Source of the DNA: Halalkalibacillus halophilus DSM 18494
Lineage (GTDB): Bacteria > Bacillota > Bacilli > Bacillales > Alkalibacillaceae
Assembly (NCBI RefSeq): GCF_000423105.1
Contig: NZ_AUHI01000004.1
Span: forward strand, 310,001 to 374,000
DNA length: 64,000 bases
Direction of reading: 5' to 3'
Part shown: in pieces, positions 26,467 to 34,941 of the stretch
How positions within the stretch are numbered: the stretch's first letter is position 1
How the letters are laid out: each line of letters opens with the position of its first letter
Program-made: the position numbers and the translations under genes
The notes under the pieces: model-generated
Databases searched by the model: none
What the model saw: the letters and a program-made list of their open reading frames with translations, nothing else
Told to the model about the DNA's origin: nothing

Positions 26467-26703
26467 ATGCGATACAAAGATTTATCAGGTAAAGAATTAA
26501 TTCATGCTGACTTAGGGAAAAGGTTAGGTGTACTAGGTCAAACAGATATTGAAATTAATGAACAAACCGGAAAGATTGAAAAAGTAATTATTCAAGACTA
26601 TACACTATTAGGTTCTAAGAAAGGAACGAAAGAACAGTCAATCCCGTGGCATGAAATTGATGTGATCGGTGAGGACATGATAATTATAAGAAAAGAGGAA
26701 TAA
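26467..26703 (+). CDS. ymxH: YlmC/YmxH family sporulation protein (PRC-barrel)
   Basis: A 78-residue single PRC-barrel domain of the YlmC/YmxH family, annotated as sporulation proteins because of their distribution and neighbours. Family features: MRYKDLSGKELIHADLGKRL at the start, GQTDIEINEQTGKIE, and the closing IPWHEIDVIGEDMIII. It precedes the dipicolinate genes as in B. subtilis. Biochemical role unknown. Has its own likely promoter upstream and a 5' leader of about 45 bases. Confidence 0.88.
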   Translation: MRYKDLSGKELIHADLGKRLGVLGQTDIEINEQTGKIEKVIIQDYTLLGSKKGTKEQSIPWHEIDVIGEDMIIIRKEE

Positions 26704-26711
26704 AATCGGTT

Positions 26712-26740
26712 CACACTATAAAACCAATTCACATAAGATG
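26712..26740 (+). promoter_or_regulatory. dpaA: Sigma-K-like promoter of dpaAB
   Basis: CACA (26712-26715), 16 bases, CATAAGATG (26732-26740), against the sigma-K pattern AC...CATANNNTA (one mismatch at the last position). The spoVF (dpaAB) operon is known to be sigma-K dependent in B. subtilis, which supports the reading. Confidence 0.5.
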
Positions 26741-26771
26741 TAATGGTTGAATGACTGAGGCAGGTGTTAAT

Positions 26772-27632
26772 ATGTTAACTGGAAAATCAATTGTAGTAAT
26801 TGGTGGAGATGCACGGTATATTGAGTTGATGCATCAACTTGTGATGAGTGATGCAAGCGTATTTGCAGTTGGTTATGAGGAGTACCAAGAAAAAGAATCA
26901 GAAGTCCAGTATGTAACTATAGAAGACTTAAACCAAGAAGCATTAGACGCAGTTATATTACCGATTACCGGCTTAGATGAGGCCGGGTTTGCAGAAGCGC
27001 ATTATGCTGAAAAGTCTCCAAGAGTAAGTAGTGAGTGGTTAAATGATTTACCTGAAAATACGTTAATTTTCACTGGTATTCGTACGCAATATCTAAACGA
27101 TGTCACTCATGAAAATATAGTGGCATTATTTGATCGAGATGACATTGCAATCTATAATTCAATCCCGACTGCAGAGGGTACAGTTATGTTAGCAATTCAA
27201 TATACACCAATTACAATTCATAATGCTAATGTAACTATATTAGGTTTTGGTAGAGTGGGTAAATCTCTAGTGAATGCCTTTCAAGGGTTAGGTGCAAATG
27301 TTTCCGTAGCTGCAAGAAAGGAAACTGATTTAGCACGTATATTTGAAACGAGAGCAAAGCCATTACAACTAGAGCAACTCAGTGAGGAAGTTCGTGAGTG
27401 TGATATATTGATTAATACGATTCCTACAAGAATTGTTACCCCAGAAGTAATCCACAACCTTTCTAAGAGTTGTTTAATATTAGATTTAGCTTCTAAACCC
27501 GGTGGGGTGGATTATCGATACGCGAAGAAAAAAGGTGTGAAAGCAATCTTAGCTCCTGGTTTACCAGGTATGGTTGCGCCCCAAACTGCAGGAAAAATCC
27601 TAGCTCAAGTCATTCAAACGATTATCTTGTAA
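26772..27632 (+). CDS. dpaA: Dipicolinate synthase subunit A
   Basis: DpaA/SpoVFA (286 residues), which with DpaB oxidises dihydroxytetrahydrodipicolinate to dipicolinic acid, the calcium-binding solute of the spore core. The N-terminal domain (GKSIVVIGGDARYIELM) is followed by a Rossmann domain near residue 150 (VTILGFGRVGKSLVNAFQGLG), then LDLASKPGGVDY and ILAPGLPGMVAPQTAG near the end. The start at 26772 is five bases after AGGTG; ATG 26751 has no ribosome site. It acts in the mother cell late in sporulation. Confidence 0.95.
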   Translation: MLTGKSIVVIGGDARYIELMHQLVMSDASVFAVGYEEYQEKESEVQYVTIEDLNQEALDAVILPITGLDEAGFAEAHYAEKSPRVSSEWLNDLPENTLIFTGIRTQYLNDVTHENIVALFDRDDIAIYNSIPTAEGTVMLAIQYTPITIHNANVTILGFGRVGKSLVNAFQGLGANVSVAARKETDLARIFETRAKPLQLEQLSEEVRECDILINTIPTRIVTPEVIHNLSKSCLILDLASKPGGVDYRYAKKKGVKAILAPGLPGMVAPQTAGKILAQVIQTIIL

Positions 27633-27658
27633 CTTATTCTAGAAAGGGGATCGTAAAC

Positions 27659-28246
27659 TTGAAGCTAGAAGGAAAACGCATCGGATTTGGATTGACTGGT
27701 TCACATTGTACGTATGACGCTACTTTTCCTGTAATGGAGGAATTGGTAAATGAGGGAGCAGAAGTTGTACCAATTGTTTCTTATACGGTACAACACACAG
27801 ATTCAAAATTTGGAGAAGCAAATGATCACATAGGAAAGATAAAAACGATTACTAACCAAGAATTAATTACGACTATACCTGAAGCAGAACCTCTTGGTCC
27901 AGTAAAGCCTTTAGATTGCATGGTGATTGCGCCATTAACAGGGAATTCACTTAGTAAATTTGCGAATGCTTTAACTGATTCTCCAGTATTAATGGCTGCA
28001 AAAGCTACATTAAGAAATAGACGGCCAGTGGTTTTGGCTATCTCGACAAATGACGCTCTTGGCCTAAACGCAGAAAATTTAGCAAAACTATTACATTCTA
28101 AAAATATATACTTTGTTCCGTTTGGGCAAGATGATCCTGTATTAAAATCAACTTCTTTAGTGGCGCATATGCCACTTCTTATAGATACGGTTAAAGAAGC
28201 ACTTTTAGGAAGACAGTTGCAACCTTTATTGAGATCCTATGATTAA
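27659..28246 (+). CDS. dpaB: Dipicolinate synthase subunit B
   Basis: DpaB/SpoVFB (195 residues), the flavoprotein-like (Dfp/UbiX fold) subunit of dipicolinate synthase. Opening strand and loop IGFGLTGSHCTYDATFP, CMVIAPLTGNSLSKFANALTD in the middle and RPVVLAISTNDALG further on match the family. TTG start at 27659, with AAAGGGGA about eight bases upstream. Lies 26 bases after dpaA and shares its transcript. Confidence 0.95.
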   Translation: MKLEGKRIGFGLTGSHCTYDATFPVMEELVNEGAEVVPIVSYTVQHTDSKFGEANDHIGKIKTITNQELITTIPEAEPLGPVKPLDCMVIAPLTGNSLSKFANALTDSPVLMAAKATLRNRRPVVLAISTNDALGLNAENLAKLLHSKNIYFVPFGQDDPVLKSTSLVAHMPLLIDTVKEALLGRQLQPLLRSYD

Positions 28247-28315
28247 TTAATGTGAAGGGTTTAAAATTATGATAAAATTGCGGTATATCTAAACGGAATA
28301 TATGGAGGGAATCAC

Positions 28316-29365
28316 ATGGCAGCAAAATCAAGATACAACGTAGCAATAGTCGGAGCAACAGGAGCAGTAGGAGAAAAAATGTTACAGATGTTAGAGCACG
28401 TAGAGTTCCCAATTGATGAATTACGTCCGTTAGCTTCTAGAAGATCCGTAGGAAATACCATTATTTATAAAGGAGCAGAGATTCCAATTAGAGAGGCAAA
28501 ACCAGATGCATTTGATAATATTGATATTGCCTTGTTTTCTGCAGGAGGGTCTGTATCCAAGCAATTAGCTCAAGAAGCTGTGGACCGTGGTGCAGTTGTA
28601 ATTGACAATACTAGTGCTTTTCGAATGTATGAGGATGTACCTCTTATTGTACCTGAAGTAAATAAAGAAGATATCAAAAATCATAAAGGGATTATTGCAA
28701 ACCCTAACTGTTCCACTATACAAATGGTGGCCGCATTAGAACCAATAAAACAAAAGTATGGACTAAATCGTATCATTGTATCAACCTATCAATCTGTATC
28801 TGGTGCAGGTAACGATGCAGTTGAAGAGCTGAAAAGCCAAACACAAGCGATGTTAGACGGAGAAACTGTATTTAGTGAGGTGTTACCTGTAAAATCAGAG
28901 AAAAAACATTTTCCGATTGCCTTTAATGCATTACCTCAAATTGATACTTTCGAAGATAATCATTATACATTTGAAGAGATGAAGATGATTAATGAGACGA
29001 AAAAAATCATGCATAATTCTGAACTGAAAGTATCTGCTACCTGTGTGAGACTACCTTTCTTTTATTCACACGCGGAAAGTATTTATATTGAAGTAGACCA
29101 GGACTTTGTGACAGTTCCTCAAATTCAGGGTGTGTTAAAAGATGCTCCTGGAGTCGTGTTGGAAGATGATATTGTCAATCAAGGGTATCCAACTCCTTTG
29201 TCAGCCGAAGGTAAAACAGATATTTTTGTAGGTAGAGTTCGAAAAGATCTAGATTATGAACGTGGTTTTCATTTATGGGTTGTTTCTGATAACTTGTTAA
29301 AAGGAGCTGCGTGGAACTCAGTTCAAATCGCACAAGCATTGATTGAATATGATTCGGAAGAGTAA
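28316..29365 (+). CDS. asd: Aspartate-semialdehyde dehydrogenase
   Basis: ASD (349 residues) reduces aspartyl phosphate to aspartate semialdehyde, the branch to lysine/diaminopimelate/dipicolinate and to threonine/methionine. Nucleotide loop VAIVGATGAVGEKML, catalytic cysteine in NPNCSTIQMV, VSTYQSVSGAG, and the CVRLPFFYSHAE substrate region are visible. An extended -10 (TGATAAAAT ending at 28278) may give it a vegetative promoter separate from the dpa operon. GGAGGGAA precedes the ATG. Confidence 0.97.
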   Translation: MAAKSRYNVAIVGATGAVGEKMLQMLEHVEFPIDELRPLASRRSVGNTIIYKGAEIPIREAKPDAFDNIDIALFSAGGSVSKQLAQEAVDRGAVVIDNTSAFRMYEDVPLIVPEVNKEDIKNHKGIIANPNCSTIQMVAALEPIKQKYGLNRIIVSTYQSVSGAGNDAVEELKSQTQAMLDGETVFSEVLPVKSEKKHFPIAFNALPQIDTFEDNHYTFEEMKMINETKKIMHNSELKVSATCVRLPFFYSHAESIYIEVDQDFVTVPQIQGVLKDAPGVVLEDDIVNQGYPTPLSAEGKTDIFVGRVRKDLDYERGFHLWVVSDNLLKGAAWNSVQIAQALIEYDSEE

Positions 29366-29380
29366 GTGAAGAGGTGTAAC

Positions 29381-30592
29381 ATGGGGATATTAGTACAAAA
29401 ATTTGGAGGTACGTCTGTAAAAGACGCCTCCTCAAGAGAATATGCAATAAAACATGTCACAAAAGCTATTAATGAAGGTAATCAAGTGGTTGTTGTGGTT
29501 TCGGCAATGGGGAGAAAGGGAGCCCCTTATGCAACCGATTCTTTATTGGATTTAGTAGAACATCCAGAAAGCGCAATTACAAATCGCGAACTGGATTTAC
29601 TTATGTCCTGTGGAGAAATTATTTCGGCTGTTGTATTTGCTAATGAATTAAAAAAGCAAGGAATCATAGCAACCGCATTATCTGGTTCGGAAGCTGGCTT
29701 TTTAACTACTAACGATTACACGAATGCAAGAATAAACAAAGTGGATGCTACAAAAGTTGAAAAATACTTTAAAACGAATGATGTTGTAGTCGTGGCTGGT
29801 TTTCAAGGGGAAGATGAAGATGGTCATATTACTACTTTAGGGCGTGGAGGATCAGACACGTCAGCAGTTGCGTTAGGTGCTGCTTTACAAGCAGATTTTG
29901 TCGATATTTTTACAGATGTAAATGGAATTAAAACGGCAGATCCAACTATCGTAAAAGGCGCTAAAACTTTACAAATAATGACTTATAATGAAATTGTTCA
30001 TATGGCTTATCAAGGCTCGAAAGTCATACATCCTCGCGCGGTAGAAATTGCGATGCAAGAAAAAATCCCACTCCGAGTTAGGTCTACTTATTCGGAGGAC
30101 CTGGGGACATTAGTAACCTCCAAACGCAACTCAACAATGGATACGGGATTCCAAGATCGTCTAGTAACTGGTATTGCTCACGTAGCAGGTATTACCCAAA
30201 TTCAAGTATTTGCTGAAAATGATCCAATAAAAGTTCACCATGAAGTTTTAGAGCAATTGGCGAAAGCCCATATTTCTGTAGACTTTTTCAATATATTCAC
30301 AGAAGGAATCACCTTCACTGTACCTAATGAAAAGGTAAAAGAAGCGGTACGTATTATTGAGACATTACAGTATAAAGTTGTTACGAATGAAAACTGTGCC
30401 AAGGTTTCTACTGTCGGTGCAGGTATTCAAGGTGTTCCTGGGGTTGCTGCTAAAGTAGTTTCAGCTTTGGCAAAGCATGGCATTCAAATCTTACAATCAG
30501 CAGATAGCCACACCACGATATGGATTCTCGTTAAAGAAGATCAATTAGAAGCTGCAGTAAATGCACTGCATGATGCGTTTTTAAATATTTAG
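29381..30592 (+). CDS. dapG: Aspartokinase I (alpha/beta precursor)
   Basis: Aspartokinase (403 residues), first step of the aspartate pathway; the B. subtilis DapG form is inhibited by diaminopimelate. N-terminal kinase domain with LVQKFGGTSVKDA, LSGSEAGFLTT, TTLGRGGSDTSAVALG, then two ACT domains from about residue 265, with IHSMVD-like residues replaced by VDFFNIFTEGITF. The start at 29381 follows AGGTG; the GTG at 29366 abuts the asd stop and lies upstream of the site. An internal start for a beta form is possible, as in relatives. Confidence 0.95.
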   Translation: MGILVQKFGGTSVKDASSREYAIKHVTKAINEGNQVVVVVSAMGRKGAPYATDSLLDLVEHPESAITNRELDLLMSCGEIISAVVFANELKKQGIIATALSGSEAGFLTTNDYTNARINKVDATKVEKYFKTNDVVVVAGFQGEDEDGHITTLGRGGSDTSAVALGAALQADFVDIFTDVNGIKTADPTIVKGAKTLQIMTYNEIVHMAYQGSKVIHPRAVEIAMQEKIPLRVRSTYSEDLGTLVTSKRNSTMDTGFQDRLVTGIAHVAGITQIQVFAENDPIKVHHEVLEQLAKAHISVDFFNIFTEGITFTVPNEKVKEAVRIIETLQYKVVTNENCAKVSTVGAGIQGVPGVAAKVVSALAKHGIQILQSADSHTTIWILVKEDQLEAAVNALHDAFLNI

Positions 30593-30616
30593 GAGTATGG
30601 AAAGGAGTCGTTTATC

Positions 30617-31483
30617 ATGAAATTCGGCCACATTTTGACGGCAATGGTTACGCCGTTTAATGAGCAAAATGAATTGGACTTTAAACGAACAGAGAATGTA
30701 ATAGAGTACTTAATCAATAACGGCACCGAAGGATTAGTAATTGGTGGAACCACCGGGGAATCACCAACTTTAACAAAAGAAGAAAAAATCCAGCTTTATG
30801 AGCATGTTGTAAAGGTAGTGAACGGAAGAATTCCTGTCATTGCCGGTACGGGAAGTAATAGCACCCAATCGACTGTTGAATTAACTAAAGCTGCTTCTAA
30901 AACGGGTATTGATGGTATTATGTTAGTAACACCATACTACAATAAACCAAATGCAGAAGGTTTATACAAGCATTTCGAAGCAGCAGCTCAAGCTACTGAT
31001 TTGCCTGTTATGCTATATAATATTCCAGGAAGATCTGTTATTAACATGGCTGTAGAGACTACTGTTCAATTATCTAAAATTCCGAACATCGTTTCTATTA
31101 AAGATGCTAGTGGAGATCTAGATATGATGTCTGAAATTATTGAAAAGACAGATGATGATTTTAGTCTTTATGTTGGAGATGATGGTTTAACTCTTCCAGC
31201 TATGGCTGTGGGGGCTGATGGTGTTGTCTCCGTTGCAGCCCATGTATTAGGAAATGACATGAATCAAATGGCCAAATCTTTTGTGAATGGTGACGTGTTA
31301 CAAGCATCTAAACTTCATAGACAGTTATTACCTAAGATGAACGCGTGCTTCATGGCTCCTTCTCCTGCACCAGTAAAAGCTGCACTCAACGAATTAGGAG
31401 TAAATGTAGGCAGTGTAAGATTACCTTTAGTACCACTTTCTCATCAGGAATTAGATGTACTAAAAAGTGAATTATCAATTTAA
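30617..31483 (+). CDS. dapA: 4-hydroxy-tetrahydrodipicolinate synthase
   Basis: DapA (288 residues) condenses pyruvate with aspartate semialdehyde. Schiff-base lysine is Lys162 in VSIKDASGDLD; GTTGESPTLT and the VMLYNIPGRS segment with the catalytic tyrosine are present. TIM-barrel length is normal. Together with asd and dapG it forms a transcription unit that feeds peptidoglycan diaminopimelate and, in spores, dipicolinate made by dpaAB. Confidence 0.97.
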   Translation: MKFGHILTAMVTPFNEQNELDFKRTENVIEYLINNGTEGLVIGGTTGESPTLTKEEKIQLYEHVVKVVNGRIPVIAGTGSNSTQSTVELTKAASKTGIDGIMLVTPYYNKPNAEGLYKHFEAAAQATDLPVMLYNIPGRSVINMAVETTVQLSKIPNIVSIKDASGDLDMMSEIIEKTDDDFSLYVGDDGLTLPAMAVGADGVVSVAAHVLGNDMNQMAKSFVNGDVLQASKLHRQLLPKMNACFMAPSPAPVKAALNELGVNVGSVRLPLVPLSHQELDVLKSELSI

Positions 31484-31486
31484 ATG

Positions 31487-31516
31487 CAAGCCCGCGAAAC
31501 TACTCGCGGGTTTTTG
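31487..31516 (+). terminator. Terminator after dapA
   Basis: CCCGCGA (31491-31497) pairs with TCGCGGG (31504-31510), then TTTTT. In B. subtilis rnjB follows; here tepA is next. Confidence 0.85.
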
Positions 31517-31567
31517 TATATTCTTAACCATTTACGCTTACACTACGGGAAAAAGGTAGGTGTAAGC

Positions 31568-32293
31568 ATGAATCAAGATAAAGATAAAAATGAACAACCT
31601 AATCAGGATCAAGACCAAGTGAATGATTCGATTATGGAGAAGATCAAACAGCTCGGACAAACGAATGTACCCCAAGCCCCTGAATCAAATATTCATATCC
31701 TTCCTATTATTGGTCAAATAGAAGGGCATTTACAATTGCCTGCAAAAAATAAGACCACGAAGTATGAACATATTATTCCCCAAATAATTGCGATTGAGCA
31801 AAACCCAAAAATTGAAGGTGTAATCTTACTATTAAATACAGTCGGGGGAGATGTAGAAGCTGGTTTAGCAATTTCAGAAATGATTGCTTCATTGTCAAAA
31901 CCAACTGTGTCGATTGTGCTGGGTGGAGGGCATTCCATCGGGGTACCTATAGCAGTAAGCGCTAACTACGCATTTATTACAGAAACTGCTACTATGACCA
32001 TTCACCCTATACGTTTGACAGGGCTTGTGATTGGAGTACCTCAGACGTTTGAGTACATGGATAAAATGCAAGACCGTGTTATTAATTTTGTAACTAGTCA
32101 CTCTAATGTTTCAGAGGAGAAATTTAAGGATTTAATGTTTGCAAGGGGTAACTTGACTAGAGATATAGGTACCAATGTTGTTGGGAAAGAAGCGGTGGAC
32201 TCTGGATTAATAGATGCAGTAGGTGGCGTGAAGGAAGCAATGTTCAAGCTTAATGAATTAATTAAAGAAAAACCGACTAAGGAGGAGCATTAA
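31568..32293 (+). CDS. tepA: ClpP-like serine protease TepA
   Basis: A 241-residue member of the ClpP/crotonase superfamily. TepA of B. subtilis was described as a translocation-enhancing, signal-peptide-degrading ClpP-like protein. Seen: ILPIIGQIEGH, VILLLNTVGGDVEAGLAISEMI, catalytic-serine region GGGHSIGVPIAVSA, and the histidine in MTIHPIR. The N-terminal 45 residues are polar and low complexity. Start at 31568 after AGGTAGGTG; an upstream start at 31484 runs through the dapA terminator and is rejected. Confidence 0.9.
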   Translation: MNQDKDKNEQPNQDQDQVNDSIMEKIKQLGQTNVPQAPESNIHILPIIGQIEGHLQLPAKNKTTKYEHIIPQIIAIEQNPKIEGVILLLNTVGGDVEAGLAISEMIASLSKPTVSIVLGGGHSIGVPIAVSANYAFITETATMTIHPIRLTGLVIGVPQTFEYMDKMQDRVINFVTSHSNVSEEKFKDLMFARGNLTRDIGTNVVGKEAVDSGLIDAVGGVKEAMFKLNELIKEKPTKEEH

Positions 32294-32295
32294 TC

Positions 32296-32499
32296 ATGAT
32301 ACTTTACACTCCTTTATCTGAAGAAGAAATATTTGAAGAAGAAATTACCGAATCTTCTTGGGTCCAGGTTGATCAAGCTTCGGTCAAACTATATAAGGAT
32401 CAATCAGCAAATGCATTTGTCATTGAACAGATTGCATCGACGAATCCGAATGATTATTTGAAAAATCATTTACAACCAGGAACAATTTATTATATGTAA
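32296..32499 (+). CDS. ylzJ: YlzJ-like family protein
   Basis: A 67-residue acidic protein of the YlzJ-like family, conserved between tepA and spoIIIE in Bacillaceae. Features: MILYTPLSEEEIF start and the closing LQPGTIYYM. No known function. It starts two bases after tepA with GGAGGA inside the end of tepA, so it is coupled to it. Confidence 0.85.
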   Translation: MILYTPLSEEEIFEEEITESSWVQVDQASVKLYKDQSANAFVIEQIASTNPNDYLKNHLQPGTIYYM

Positions 32500-32523
32500 T
32501 CTAACCAAAAGCTCCGATTGCTA

Positions 32524-32568
32524 TGCTATAATAATATTGGAGTAAAAGCAGCCGCTTACTGGCTGCTT
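32524..32568 (+). promoter_or_regulatory. spoIIIE: Extended -10 promoter and 5' hairpin before spoIIIE
   Basis: TGC-TATAAT at 32524-32532 forms an extended -10 with no good -35. About 14 bases later AGCAGCC (32547-32553) pairs with GGCTGCT (32561-32567). No T tract follows, so the hairpin probably lies at the 5' end of the spoIIIE message. Confidence 0.5.
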
Positions 32569-32589
32569 CACTTATTTTGGGGTGATTAA

Positions 32590-34911
32590 ATGGCGACTAA
32601 AAAACGAAAATCAAATAAGAGAAAAACGACAAAAAAACAGAAGAACAAATCAGGCAATCCGTTACTACGTTTTGAAGTAATCGGTTTATTGTTTATTTTA
32701 TTAGCAATTTTTTCTAGTGGGATCCAGCCAATTGGTGATGGGTTCATACCAAATTTACTGACCAGTGTTTTACAATGGCTTTTTGGATTTTGGTATATCG
32801 TAGCTAGTCTATTCATTTTTGCATTAGGATTGCATTTAATGATTAAAAGGGACTGGCCAGCTTTTCGTTCCTGGAGATGGATTGGCTTTTATATCTTTGC
32901 AGCATCTGTATTACTTTTTACACACGTACAGGTTTTTGAAGATATTGTTAGGCAAACAGATAATCGATCCATTTTTGGGATCACGTGGGACTACTTTGAC
33001 AATTACCAAAGCGGTTTATTAGAGTATCCTGCGATTGGTGCTGGGATGACTGGAGCTGTTTTATTCGGAAGTAGCTTTTATCTGTTATCTTCAGCTGGTG
33101 CAAAGATTTTAGCTTTGTTTGGTGTAACCATTGGAACAATGCTCATATTAGATAAATCTTTATCAAACGGTTTGGGCGGGATCTTTTCAAAGTGGAAAGA
33201 ACGATTTGATCAATGGAAAGAGAATAGACTGTCTAAAAAAGAAGCTAAGCAGGCTAATGAAAGTAACGAAAGCTCTTCATGGCAAGACGAGGAACAAGTA
33301 TACACAGAGACTATATCTCCAGAACCAATTGAACCAGTAATTGAAGATTTTCAGAATAATGCTGGTACAAATCAAGAAATAGAAACAAATGAATGGACGG
33401 AAAATATCTCTGAGACAGAATCGAATGAACTGGCAGCGGAATCTAGTGGGGAAGAGCAACTTCCAATGACAGAAGTGGAGAATGAATCATACCGACTCCC
33501 TTCTCTTAATCTTTTAGCGAACCCTGTCACTCATTCTCAACAACACGAAAAATCACAAATACAAACAACTGTGAAGAAATTAGAACAAACGTTTCATAGT
33601 TTTGGCGTGAAAGCAAAAGTCACAAAAGTCCACGTCGGCCCAGCTGTTACAAAATATGAAGTTTATCCAGATGTAGGTGTAAAGGTTAGTAAAATAGTTA
33701 ACCTCCACGATGATTTAGCATTAGCACTAGCTGCAAGAGACATCCGTATTGAAGCGCCAATACCAGGGAAGTCTGCAATTGGTATTGAAGTGCCAAATTC
33801 TGAGGTAGCACAAGTTTCTTTAAGAGAGGTCATGCAAAACACACAAAATCCAGCTGCAAAGCTTTTATTTGGTTTAGGACGAGATATAGCTGGGGATGCT
33901 ATTAGTGCTGAATTGAATAAGATGCCACATATGTTGATCGCTGGTGCTACAGGTAGTGGTAAAAGTGTTTGTGTAAATGGAATCATTACGAGTATTTTAT
34001 TACGTGCAAAACCGCACGAAGTGAAGATGATGATGATTGATCCTAAGAAGGTTGAATTAAATGTTTATAATGGCATCCCTCACTTATTAGCGCCTGTAGT
34101 GACGGACCCGAAAAAAGCTTCTCAAGCATTAAAGAAAATTGTTTCTGAGATGGAAAGACGATATGAATTATTCAGTGATACAGGCACAAGAAATATAGAA
34201 GGATATAATGAGTATATTTCTAGGATCAATGAATCGGAAGAAGAAAACCAACCACATCTACCTTATATTGTTGTTCTAATTGATGAGCTAGCTGATTTAA
34301 TGATGGTTGCGTCAAATGAAGTAGAAGATGCAATCACTCGGTTAGCACAAATGGCGAGAGCAGCTGGCATCCATTTAATTATTGCTACACAAAGACCATC
34401 TGTAGATGTTATTACTGGTGTTATCAAGGCAAATATACCTTCTAGAATTGCGTTTAGTGTGTCGTCTCAAACGGACTCACGAACCATTTTAGATGGCGGC
34501 GGAGCGGAGAAGCTGCTTGGTAAAGGGGATATGTTATTTTTACCAGTAGGGGATTCTAAACCAACCCGGATTCAAGGTGCTTTTTTATCCGATGAAGAAG
34601 TTGAACGTGTAGTAGACTTTTGTATTGAGCAACAAAAAGCTCAATATCAAGAGGAAATGATTCCAAGTGAATCGAATGAACCTGCAGAAGAAGTTGACGA
34701 TGATTTGTACGAAGAAGCTGTCCAGTTAATCGTTGGAATGCAAAGTGCTAGTGTATCTATGCTGCAACGTAAGTTCCGCATTGGGTATACTAGAGCCGCT
34801 AGACTTATTGATGCAATGGAAGACCGTGGAATTGTTGGACCTTACGAGGGAAGTAAACCTCGAAAAGTATTGTTATCTGAGCAACAACAAGAGGATCAGA
34901 CAAGCTCTTAA
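32590..34911 (+). CDS. spoIIIE: DNA translocase SpoIIIE (FtsK family)
   Basis: A 773-residue septal DNA pump. Four N-terminal membrane segments (about residues 25-180), a low-complexity acidic linker (about 210-310), then the RecA-like motor with Walker A GATGSGKS (452-459), LVLIDELADLM-like VVLIDELADLMM, and a C-terminal winged-helix gamma domain (AVQLIVGMQSASVSMLQR and RKFRIGYTRAARLID) that reads polar DNA motifs. It moves the chromosome into the forespore and clears trapped DNA during division. Downstream ymfC/ymfD of B. subtilis are absent. Confidence 0.96.
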   Translation: MATKKRKSNKRKTTKKQKNKSGNPLLRFEVIGLLFILLAIFSSGIQPIGDGFIPNLLTSVLQWLFGFWYIVASLFIFALGLHLMIKRDWPAFRSWRWIGFYIFAASVLLFTHVQVFEDIVRQTDNRSIFGITWDYFDNYQSGLLEYPAIGAGMTGAVLFGSSFYLLSSAGAKILALFGVTIGTMLILDKSLSNGLGGIFSKWKERFDQWKENRLSKKEAKQANESNESSSWQDEEQVYTETISPEPIEPVIEDFQNNAGTNQEIETNEWTENISETESNELAAESSGEEQLPMTEVENESYRLPSLNLLANPVTHSQQHEKSQIQTTVKKLEQTFHSFGVKAKVTKVHVGPAVTKYEVYPDVGVKVSKIVNLHDDLALALAARDIRIEAPIPGKSAIGIEVPNSEVAQVSLREVMQNTQNPAAKLLFGLGRDIAGDAISAELNKMPHMLIAGATGSGKSVCVNGIITSILLRAKPHEVKMMMIDPKKVELNVYNGIPHLLAPVVTDPKKASQALKKIVSEMERRYELFSDTGTRNIEGYNEYISRINESEEENQPHLPYIVVLIDELADLMMVASNEVEDAITRLAQMARAAGIHLIIATQRPSVDVITGVIKANIPSRIAFSVSSQTDSRTILDGGGAEKLLGKGDMLFLPVGDSKPTRIQGAFLSDEEVERVVDFCIEQQKAQYQEEMIPSESNEPAEEVDDDLYEEAVQLIVGMQSASVSMLQRKFRIGYTRAARLIDAMEDRGIVGPYEGSKPRKVLLSEQQQEDQTSS

Positions 34912-34941
34912 TTAATTTTTTTATAATAGAGGAGGCTTTTT

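Noticed and set aside
28247..28315. Possible lysine riboswitch before asd
   Set aside because: The gap is 69 bases; an L-box needs well over 150 and none of its helices are seen.
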